This document shows, piece after piece, positions 1-7,839 of a stretch of DNA of 7,839 nucleotides (positions within the stretch are counted from its first letter, which is position 1; each line of letters starts with the position of its first letter). The notes below the pieces were generated by a model. The model saw nothing but the letters and a program-made list of their open reading frames with translations, had not been told where the DNA came from and did no database searches. Position numbers and translations under genes: made by a program. Origin of the DNA: Pseudomonadota bacterium (GTDB lineage: Bacteria; Pseudomonadota; Gammaproteobacteria; Xanthomonadales; Xanthomonadaceae); NCBI GenBank assembly GCA_023388955.1, contig JAEWFH010000199.1, positions 1 through 7,839 on the forward strand, read 5' to 3'.

Positions 1-1068
1 ACGGCGCCCGCCGCCCTGGTCGAGTTCGCCCAGACCGTGGATGTCGAACGCCTTTGGACCGCCAACGCGGGCAAGGGCGAGGGACGGCTCCGCGTGGGCC
101 AGTCGCCCGTCGTTGCCGACGGGCGCGTGTTCACCGCCGCCGTGCACGGCGGCGTCCGTGCCTTCGACCTGCACACGGGTGCCCAGGCCTGGCATTACCC
201 CAGCGACCTGCGCCTGAGCGGCGGTCCGGGGGTGGGCGAGGGCCTGGTCGTGGTCGGGGACCTGGATGGTGCAGTCGTCGCGCTGGATGCCTCCAGTGGC
301 GAGGAGCGCTGGACGGCCAGGGTCGGCAACGAGGTGATCGCCGCGCCGGTGGTCGGCCTGGGCATCGTGTTCGTCCGTTCCAACGACGGGCGCCTGACCG
401 CGTTCGACGCACGCAACGGGGAGCGCCGCTGGTTCTGGAACCACGACGTACCCTCGCTGTCGGTGCGCGGCAATGGCAGCCCCGTGCTCGGCCCGGGCTA
501 TGTGTTCGTGGGCAACGACGATGGCACCGTGGTGGCACTTTCGGCCGCCGACGGGCGCCCGTTGTGGGAGGTTCCGGTCGGCCAGCAGGAGGGCCGCACC
601 GAGCTTGACCGCATGGCCGACATCGACGGCCAGCCGGTCCTGGATGGCACCACCCTCTATGCCAGCAGCTTCAGCGGCAGCACCGTGGCCGTCGACGCGC
701 CGTCCGGCCAGCCGATGTGGGGCAGTCCCAATGGCGGTGCCGGTGGCATCGCGGCGGGCTTCAGCGTGCTCGCGGTGACTGCCGCCGACGGCACCGTGCA
801 TGGCCTGGACAAGAACACCGGCAGCACCCTGTGGACGCAGTCCGGCCTGCTGCGGCGCGGAGTGGGCGCGCCGGCGGTGCAGGGCGAGCTTGCGGTGGTC
901 GGCGACCAGGAGGGCTACCTGCACTGGATGCAACTGTACAACGGCGAGTTTGCCGCGCGCACGAAGCATGGCGGCGATGCGATCCGGGGCAAGCCGGTGG
1001 TCGCCGACGGGATCCTGCTGGTGCAGGACACCGGCGGCCGCGTCGCGGCCTACCGCATCGGCCAGTAG
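1..1068 (+). CDS. bamB: BamB, outer-membrane protein assembly factor (5' end outside window)
   Basis: Lipoprotein subunit of the BAM complex, which inserts beta-barrel proteins into the outer membrane; it acts in the periplasm, bound to BamA. The frame is open from base 1, so 355 residues are visible and the signal peptide with lipobox is missing. The GTG at base 37 is probably an internal valine, because residues before it (PAALVEFAQT) continue the family's N-terminal pattern. The visible part is a beta-propeller made of repeated PQQ-type motifs (A-x-D-x-x-x-G followed by W), at visible residues about 54 (AFDLHTG), 94 (ALDASSG), 134 (AFDARNG), 179 (ALSAADG), 230 (AVDAPSG) and 268 (GLDKNTG). 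The BamB signatures DVPSLSVRG (149-157) and ELDRMADID (201-209) match E. coli DMPSLSLRG and EIDRLSDVD; these loops hold residues reported to contact BamA. It ends 9 bases before der, so the two are probably co-transcribed. Identification is secure; only the N-terminus is unknown. Confidence 0.96.
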   Translation, partial: TAPAALVEFAQTVDVERLWTANAGKGEGRLRVGQSPVVADGRVFTAAVHGGVRAFDLHTGAQAWHYPSDLRLSGGPGVGEGLVVVGDLDGAVVALDASSGEERWTARVGNEVIAAPVVGLGIVFVRSNDGRLTAFDARNGERRWFWNHDVPSLSVRGNGSPVLGPGYVFVGNDDGTVVALSAADGRPLWEVPVGQQEGRTELDRMADIDGQPVLDGTTLYASSFSGSTVAVDAPSGQPMWGSPNGGAGGIAAGFSVLAVTAADGTVHGLDKNTGSTLWTQSGLLRRGVGAPAVQGELAVVGDQEGYLHWMQLYNGEFAARTKHGGDAIRGKPVVADGILLVQDTGGRVAAYRIGQ

Positions 1069-1077
1069 TTCGCCTGC

Positions 1078-2478
1078 ATGCTGCCCGTAGTTGCCCTGGT
1101 CGGCCGCCCCAACGTCGGCAAGTCGACCCTGTTCAATGCGCTCACGCGCAGCCGTGACGCGCTGGTCCACGACCAGCCGGGGGTCACGCGCGACCGCCAT
1201 TACGGCATCTGCCGGCCCGAGGGCGGGCGTGCGTTCTCGGTGGTCGACACGGGCGGCATCGCCGGCGACGAGGAAGGGCTGGCGGGGGCCACCTCCCGGC
1301 AGGCCCGCCAGGCCGCGGCCGAGGCGGACCTGGTGCTGTTCATCACCGACGCCCGCGAGGGGGCCTCGGCGCTGGACGAGGAAATCCTCGCCTGGCTGCG
1401 CCGCAGCGCACGGCCGGTGCTGCTGGTGGCCAACAAGTCCGAAGGCCTCAACATCCAGACCGTGCTGGCCGAGTTCGCCCATTTTGGCCTGGCCGATGCC
1501 GTCGCGGTCTCGTCCGCGCACCGCCAGGGCATCGACGACCTGATCGAGGAGGTCATCGAACGGCTGCCCGAGGATGTGCAGGGGCCGGAGGTCGAGGAGG
1601 ATCCCGAGCGCCTGCGCATCGCCTTCATCGGCCGTCCGAACGTCGGTAAGTCGACCCTGGTGAACCGTTTGCTGGGCGAGGAGCGGATGATCGCCTCCGA
1701 TGTGCCCGGCACCACCCGTGACTCGGTGGCCATCGACATGGAGCGCGACGGCCGCAAGTACCGGCTGGTCGATACCGCCGGGCTGCGCCGCCGCGCCCGG
1801 GTCGAGGAAGCGGTCGAGAAGTTCTCGGTGGTCAAGACCCTGCAGGCGATCGAGCGCTGCCAGGTGGCCGTGGTGATGGTCGATGCCAGCGAGGGCGTCA
1901 CCGACCAGGACGTCAGCGTGCTCAGCTACGCGCTCGATGCCGGACGCGCCCTGGTCGTGGCGGTCAACAAGTGGGACGGGCTGGACGACTACCAGCGCAG
2001 CCAGGCGCAGGCGATGCTGGAGCGCAAGCTGGCCTTCGTGGAGTGGGCCGAGACGGTCCGCATCAGTGCGCTGCACGGCTCCGGCCTGCGCGAGCTGTTC
2101 GCTGCCATCCACCGTGCCCACGCGTCCGCAACCCGCGAGTTCGGGACCGCCGAGGTCACCCGGGCGATGGAGGTGGCGGTGAAGTCCACGGCGCCGCCGT
2201 CGGTCGGCGGCCACGCGTCCAAGCTGCGTTTCGCCCATCCCGCCGGGACCAACCCACCGACCTTCGTGATCCATGGCAACCGCCTGCGGGTGCTGCCCGA
2301 CAGCTACCGGCGCTACCTGGAGAACTTCTTCCGCAAGCGCTTCAAGCTGGTCGGCACGCCGGTGCGATTCATCTTCAAGGAAGGCGACAACCCCTACGAG
2401 GGCAAGCGCAACGCGCCCACCGAGCGCCAGGTCGCGCGCAAGCGGCGGCTGCTGCGGCACGTGAAGCGCCGCCGCTGA
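1078..2478 (+). CDS. der: Der (EngA), tandem-GTPase ribosome assembly factor
   Basis: Essential GTPase that binds the maturing 50S ribosomal subunit in the cytoplasm. The 466 residues are close to the usual length (E. coli about 490). Two GTPase domains in tandem are visible. Domain 1 has P-loop GRPNVGKS at 9-16, T37 in PGVTRD, DTGG at 57-60 and, where NKxD is expected, NKSE at 119-122. Domain 2 has GRPNVGKS at 185-192, PGTTRD at 210-215, DTAG at 232-235, NKWD at 297-300 and the G5 motif SALHGSG from 330. A KH-like RNA-binding domain follows (about 350-445, with NPPTFVIHGN and YRRYLENFFRKRF), then a strongly basic tail ending HVKRRR. An acidic linker (EVEEDPE) separates the GTPase domains. 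The ATG at 1078 starts directly before the first beta strand (LPVVALVGRPN), as in other Der proteins; no clear Shine-Dalgarno sequence precedes it, consistent with read-through from bamB. The Asp-to-Glu change in the first G4 motif is, from memory, seen in other proteobacterial Der proteins. Confidence 0.98.
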   Translation: MLPVVALVGRPNVGKSTLFNALTRSRDALVHDQPGVTRDRHYGICRPEGGRAFSVVDTGGIAGDEEGLAGATSRQARQAAAEADLVLFITDAREGASALDEEILAWLRRSARPVLLVANKSEGLNIQTVLAEFAHFGLADAVAVSSAHRQGIDDLIEEVIERLPEDVQGPEVEEDPERLRIAFIGRPNVGKSTLVNRLLGEERMIASDVPGTTRDSVAIDMERDGRKYRLVDTAGLRRRARVEEAVEKFSVVKTLQAIERCQVAVVMVDASEGVTDQDVSVLSYALDAGRALVVAVNKWDGLDDYQRSQAQAMLERKLAFVEWAETVRISALHGSGLRELFAAIHRAHASATREFGTAEVTRAMEVAVKSTAPPSVGGHASKLRFAHPAGTNPPTFVIHGNRLRVLPDSYRRYLENFFRKRFKLVGTPVRFIFKEGDNPYEGKRNAPTERQVARKRRLLRHVKRRR

Positions 2479-2493
2479 GCGGACGCGTCGATG

Positions 2494-2512
2494 GTGGCGG
2501 ATAATCCGCCGC
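2494..2512. repeat. Perfect dyad over the -10 region of the moeB-like gene
   Basis: The sequence GGCGGATAATCCGCC (2496-2510) is a perfect inverted repeat: six G/C-rich pairs around a TAA loop, extended by one G·U-type pair (2495/2511) and one G-C pair (2494/2512). It lies between der and the next start codon and has no T-run after it, so it is a poor intrinsic terminator. It contains the GATAAT box. It may be an operator overlapping the promoter, a short hairpin at the end of der mRNA, or chance in GC-rich DNA. Confidence 0.5.
2500..2512 (+). promoter_or_regulatory. Putative promoter of the moeB-like gene, possibly leaderless
   Basis: GATAAT at 2500-2505 matches the -10 consensus TATAAT at five of six bases. 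Exactly seven bases separate it from the ATG at 2513, so a transcript starting at the usual distance would begin on or next to the A of the start codon. No Shine-Dalgarno sequence precedes that ATG, which fits a leaderless mRNA. The -35 region is weak: the best candidate is CTGAGC at 2475-2480, overlapping the der stop codon, with a long 19-base spacer. Functional assignment is inference. Confidence 0.45.
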
Positions 2513-3637
2513 ATGAGCGTGGAAACCATCTCCCCCGAAGAGGCGCGTCACCGGCAACGGCGTGGCGCCGTGCTGGTCGACGTGCGCGAAGACCACGAAC
2601 GTGCCGCCGGCATGGCCGAAGGCGCGCTGGGAACCCCGCTCGATGCGCTGCTGCGGGCCCCGGCGGACCATCTCCCCGATCCTGCCGCCGAGGTACTGCT
2701 GATCTGCGAAGGCGGCGCGCGCTCGATGAAGTGCGCGGCCGGCCTGCTGGAGGCGGGCTACCGGCGCGTGGCATCCGTCGAGGGCGGCACCCGGGCCTGG
2801 GCCGCGCAGTCGCTGCCGCTGGTCCACCCCGCCGGGGACGCCGACTTCCATGAGCGCTATTCGCGCCACCTGCGCCTGCCCGAGGTGGGCGAGCAGGGCC
2901 AGCGGCGGCTGCTTGCCTCCCGGGTCGCGATCGTCGGCGCGGGCGGGCTGGGCTCGCCTTCTGCCTACTACCTGGCCGCCGCCGGCGTGGGCACGCTGGC
3001 GATCGCGGACGATGACGTGGTTGAGCGCAGCAACCTGCAGCGGCAGATCCTCCATGCCGAGGACCGGATCGGAATGCCCAAGGTGGAGTCCGCGCGCCAG
3101 GCGCTGCTGGCGCTCAACCCGGGCCTGCAGGTGGAAGTGGTGCGCGAGCGCATCACCTCGGCCAACGTCGAGCGTTTCCTGGCGGGCGCGGACGTCGTCG
3201 TCGACGGCGGCGACAACCTGCCGATGCGCTACCTGCTCAACGATGCCTGCGTGAAGCTGGGCAAGCCGCTGGTGTACGGGGCGATCGACCGCTTCGACGG
3301 CCAGGCCATGGTGTTCGACGCCGGTCGCCACCGGGGCGAGCTGCCGTGCTACCGCTGCCTGTTCCCGGAGCCGCCACCACCGGAATTCGCCCCCAGCTGC
3401 AGCGACAACGGCGTGCTCGGCGTGCTGCCCGGTGTCATCGGGCTGCTGCAGGCCACCGAGGTGGTGAAGCTGCTGCTGGGCATCGGGGAGCCACTGGCCG
3501 GCCGCCTGCTGCGCTTCGACGCGCTGGGCATGCGTTTTCGCGAGACCCGGGTACCGGCCGATCCGGACTGCCCGGTCTGCGCCGCCGGCCGGGAATTCCC
3601 CGGCTATATCGACTACGCCCGGTTCTGCGCCGGCTGA
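2513..3637 (+). CDS. moeB: MoeB/ThiF-type adenylyltransferase with N-terminal rhodanese domain
   Basis: Cytoplasmic E1-like enzyme that uses ATP to adenylate the C-terminal Gly-Gly of a small sulfur-carrier protein, most likely the molybdopterin synthase subunit MoaD. The 374 residues hold two domains. Residues 1 to about 108 are a rhodanese domain: LVDVRED at 21-27 and active-site loop CEGGARS with the sulfur-carrying cysteine at C65. Residues about 110-374 are a ThiF/MoeB domain: RYSRHLRLPEVGEQGQ (115-130), nucleotide-binding GAGGLGSP (142-149), DDD (166-168), ERSNLQRQ with N174 and R177, K190, DGGDN (231-235), zinc-ligand pairs C279/C282 (CYRC) and C353/C356 (CPVC), and PSCSDNGVLG with C296 at the position of the catalytic cysteine of MOCS3/Uba4 enzymes. 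The domain order is the reverse of eukaryotic MOCS3/Uba4, where rhodanese is C-terminal. No moa, mog or thi genes lie in the window, so the carrier partner cannot be read from context; a ThiS-like or other carrier is possible. The family call is secure, the exact pathway less so. Confidence 0.88.
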   Translation: MSVETISPEEARHRQRRGAVLVDVREDHERAAGMAEGALGTPLDALLRAPADHLPDPAAEVLLICEGGARSMKCAAGLLEAGYRRVASVEGGTRAWAAQSLPLVHPAGDADFHERYSRHLRLPEVGEQGQRRLLASRVAIVGAGGLGSPSAYYLAAAGVGTLAIADDDVVERSNLQRQILHAEDRIGMPKVESARQALLALNPGLQVEVVRERITSANVERFLAGADVVVDGGDNLPMRYLLNDACVKLGKPLVYGAIDRFDGQAMVFDAGRHRGELPCYRCLFPEPPPPEFAPSCSDNGVLGVLPGVIGLLQATEVVKLLLGIGEPLAGRLLRFDALGMRFRETRVPADPDCPVCAAGREFPGYIDYARFCAG

Positions 3638-3647
3638 GTCCAGGCCC

Positions 3648-3669
3648 GGGCGGGCGGCACCGGGCGGGG
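3648..3669 (+). other. Canonical G-quadruplex motif upstream of folD
   Basis: Four G-tracts (3648-3650, 3652-3654, 3662-3664, 3666-3669) are separated by loops of 1, 7 and 1 bases, satisfying the G3+N1-7 rule on the + (non-template) strand. The motif lies between the moeB-like stop codon and the folD -10 box, covering where a -35 element would be. It is built from two copies of the 9-mer CCGGGCGGG (3646-3654 and 3660-3668). Such motifs arise by chance fairly often at this GC content. Confidence 0.5.
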
Positions 3670-3670
3670 A

Positions 3671-3679
3671 TGCGATAAT
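3671..3679 (+). promoter_or_regulatory. Putative extended -10 promoter of folD
   Basis: TGCGATAAT combines an extended -10 element (TG at 3671-3672, one base apart) with GATAAT (3674-3679; five of six consensus bases). Transcription would begin near 3686, giving a leader of about 22 bases before the ATG at 3708. No convincing -35 hexamer is visible, which extended -10 promoters tolerate. The predicted start lies downstream of the ATG at 3678, arguing against that codon as the folD start. Confidence 0.5.
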
Positions 3680-3707
3680 GCGCGGCCCTTTCGCACCCGG
3701 TTCCCGC

Positions 3708-4592
3708 ATGAGCTCCCACAAGGCCCGCATCCTCGATGGCAAGCAGATCGCAGAACAGCTGCTGGAACAGCTGCGGGCGAGGGTGGACGAGCGCGTCGCC
3801 GAGGGGCGGTCGCGACCGGGGCTGGCCGTGGTCCTGGTTGGCGACGACCCGGCCTCCGCCGTGTACGTGCGTAACAAGCGCCGGGCGGCCGAGAAGGTCG
3901 GCATCAAGGCCCTGGACTACAACCTTCCCGCGACGGCCAGCGATGCCGAACTGCTGGCGCTGGTGGACTCGCTCAACGCCAATCCCGAGGTGCACGGCAT
4001 CCTCGTCCAGCTGCCGTTGCCGGACCGGCGCGATGCCAGCGCACTGATCCACCGCATCGACCCGCGCAAGGACGTGGACGGGTTCCACCCGCAGAACGTC
4101 GGCCACCTCGCGCTGCGCCAGTTCGGCCTGCGTCCGTGCACTCCGCGCGGCATCACCACGCTGCTGGCCTGGACCGATCGTCCGGTGCGCGGGGCGAGGG
4201 CGACGATCGTCGGGGTGTCCAACCACGTGGGCCGGCCGATGGCGCTGGAGCTGTTGATCGCCGGCTGCACGGTGACCTGCTGCCATCGCTTCACCCGGCC
4301 GGAGGACCTGGAGGCCGCGGTCCGCAATGCCGAGATCCTGGTCGTTGCCGCCGGCGTGCCGGGCCTGGTGCCGGGCGAGTGGATCCGCGAGGGGGCGGTG
4401 GTGATCGACGTCGGCATCAACCGCATCGACGACGGCCGTCTGGTCGGCGACGTGGACTTCGAGGAGGCCGCGCGCCGCGCAAGCTGGATCACCCCGGTCC
4501 CGGGCGGCGTCGGCCCGATGACGGTCGCCACGCTGATGCAGAACACCCTGGAAGCCGCCGAAGCGGCTGAGGCCGGCTGCGGCGGTGACTGA
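3708..4592 (+). CDS. folD: FolD, methylene-THF dehydrogenase / methenyl-THF cyclohydrolase
   Basis: Bifunctional cytoplasmic enzyme: it oxidises 5,10-methylene-tetrahydrofolate with NADP+ and hydrolyses the methenyl product to 10-formyl-tetrahydrofolate, the formyl donor for purine synthesis and initiator tRNA. From the ATG at 3708 the protein has 294 residues, near E. coli FolD (288). Visible marks: LDGKQIA at 9-15, PGLAVVLVGDDPAS at 37-50, YVRNK with catalytic Y53 and K57, GILVQLPLP with Q101 at 97-105, KDVDGFHP with D124 (121-128), the nucleotide-binding loop GVSNHVGRPM at 169-178, and PVPGGVGPMT at 263-272. The frame is open back to an ATG at 3678, but those ten extra residues (MRGPFAPGSR) have no family counterpart and that ATG overlaps the predicted -10 box, so 3708 is preferred. 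No strong ribosome-binding site is visible. It sits just before guaBA, consistent with a purine-supply role. Confidence 0.97.
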   Translation: MSSHKARILDGKQIAEQLLEQLRARVDERVAEGRSRPGLAVVLVGDDPASAVYVRNKRRAAEKVGIKALDYNLPATASDAELLALVDSLNANPEVHGILVQLPLPDRRDASALIHRIDPRKDVDGFHPQNVGHLALRQFGLRPCTPRGITTLLAWTDRPVRGARATIVGVSNHVGRPMALELLIAGCTVTCCHRFTRPEDLEAAVRNAEILVVAAGVPGLVPGEWIREGAVVIDVGINRIDDGRLVGDVDFEEAARRASWITPVPGGVGPMTVATLMQNTLEAAEAAEAGCGGD

Positions 4593-4594
4593 GC

Positions 4595-4617
4595 CGCGCC
4601 CGCTGAACCGGGCTGCG
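4595..4617 (+). terminator. Hairpin after folD, possible weak terminator
   Basis: Two bases past the folD stop codon, GCCCG (4598-4602) pairs with CGGGC (4609-4613) around the loop CTGAAC. The stem extends by CGC (4595-4597) with GCG (4615-4617), leaving T4614 as a bulge: eight G-C pairs in all. A run of C rather than T follows, so it is not a typical intrinsic terminator; it may stabilise the mRNA end or assist termination. Confidence 0.3.
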
Positions 4618-4660
4618 CCCCCCGCGTCGCGCAACAGGCCCGGTGAGGCGCGCGACACGA

Positions 4661-4666
4661 TACAAT
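4661..4666 (+). promoter_or_regulatory. Putative -10 box of guaBA
   Basis: TACAAT matches TATAAT at five of six bases, in the context ACGATACAATGAGC, and lies in the only sizeable gap before guaB. Transcription would begin near 4673, giving a leader of about 24 bases before the ATG at 4697. I find no good -35 hexamer 16-18 bases upstream. I see no PurR-like operator and no sign of a guanine riboswitch. Confidence 0.4.
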
Positions 4667-4696
4667 GAGCCGCTTCACTCCCCCGGGCCCGCCACC

Positions 4697-6154
<1,458 letters not shown>

Positions 6155-6158
6155 CTCC

Positions 6159-7727
<1,569 letters not shown>

Positions 7728-7802
7728 CGGGCACTGGCTGGCAATGTCTAGCAACGGCAGGCATTTCGGCTGAGGGTAAAAGAACTTTCCGCTAAGCGAT
7801 AG

Positions 7803-7820
7803 ACTGTATGTAAACACAGT
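7803..7820 (+). promoter_or_regulatory. LexA (SOS) box, E. coli type
   Basis: ACTGTATGTAAACACAGT carries the perfect half-sites CTGT (7804-7807) and ACAG (7816-7819) separated by exactly eight A/T-rich bases, which is the enterobacterial LexA consensus CTGT-N8-ACAG, with flanking A and T also in symmetry. It stands after guaA and shortly before a Shine-Dalgarno-like sequence, where it would block a promoter for a gene beginning just beyond the window. TATGTA (7807-7812), inside the box, is a weak -10 candidate. Binding by this organism's LexA is not shown. Confidence 0.6.
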
Positions 7821-7825
7821 ATTGC

Positions 7826-7830
7826 AAGGA
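7826..7830 (+). promoter_or_regulatory. Shine-Dalgarno-like site of a gene starting past the window
   Basis: AAGGA at 7826-7830 lies nine bases from the window end. Placed after the LexA box, it looks like the ribosome-binding site of a + strand gene whose start codon would fall at or just after base 7840. No start codon is present within the window, and nothing can be said of the product. It is stronger than the site of any annotated gene in this window. Confidence 0.45.
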
Positions 7831-7839
7831 CGCGGAACA

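Noticed and set aside
37..39. GTG as the start of bamB
   Set aside because: The frame is open to base 1 and residues before the GTG fit the mature BamB N-terminus; starting here would also remove the lipoprotein signal that BamB needs.
2375..4658. Two long - strand frames (510 and 407 residues) opposite the moeB-like gene and folD
   Set aside because: They overlap each other and two well-supported + strand genes, and their Arg/Ala/Gly/His-rich sequence resembles no protein family.
4643..4696. N-terminal extension of GuaB from a GTG at 4643
   Set aside because: The 18 added residues have no counterpart in the family and cover the TACAAT box; the ATG at 4697 gives the canonical N-terminus.
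7728..7802. Intrinsic terminator after guaA
   Set aside because: I looked for a stable stem followed by a T-run in the gap and found neither; the partial pairings near CTGGCAATG and GCAACGGCAG do not form a continuous stem.

Overview
This is a very GC-rich stretch of ordinary chromosome. The proteins and gene order point to a gammaproteobacterium, most likely of the Xanthomonadaceae/Lysobacteraceae (Lysobacter, Luteimonas, Stenotrophomonas or Xanthomonas relatives). The grounds are a BamB–Der pair, a FolD with the SNHVGRPM loop, near-exclusive use of G or C at third codon positions, weak Shine-Dalgarno sites and TATAAT-like boxes close to start codons. The assignment is by recognition, not by a database search.

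All genes lie on the + strand and the window is almost fully coding. From left to right it holds: the 3' part of bamB (outer-membrane assembly lipoprotein, cut by the window edge); der (double-domain ribosome-assembly GTPase, 9 bases after bamB and probably in the same transcript); a MoeB/ThiF-type adenylyltransferase with an N-terminal rhodanese domain; folD (bifunctional one-carbon folate enzyme); and guaB-guaA, the two enzymes turning IMP into GMP, 4 bases apart. Every start codon was re-examined. The canonical starts of folD (3708), guaB (4697) and guaA (6159) lie inside longer open frames. Putative -10 boxes stand in front of the moeB-like gene (2500-2505), folD (3674-3679) and guaB (4661-4666). 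This suggests four transcription units: bamB-der, the moeB-like gene, folD and guaBA.

Functionally, FolD supplies 10-formyl-tetrahydrofolate for purine ring closure and GuaB/GuaA commit IMP to GMP, so folD-guaBA is a plausible purine/one-carbon neighbourhood. The moeB-like enzyme activates a sulfur-carrier protein (molybdopterin synthase small subunit or similar) and carries its own sulfurtransferase domain.

The genes themselves are housekeeping and no new multi-gene system lies inside the window. The most interesting signals are at the right edge. The last ~110 bases of guaA change abruptly to lower GC and unusual codons, and the GC stays low downstream. The 3' end of guaA is a known integration hotspot for genomic islands. 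Beyond it lies a very good E. coli-type LexA (SOS) box at 7803-7820, followed by a Shine-Dalgarno-like AAGGA, so an SOS-controlled gene probably begins just past base 7839. Secondary points are a possibly leaderless promoter for the moeB-like gene embedded in a perfect dyad, and a canonical G-quadruplex motif against the folD -10 box.
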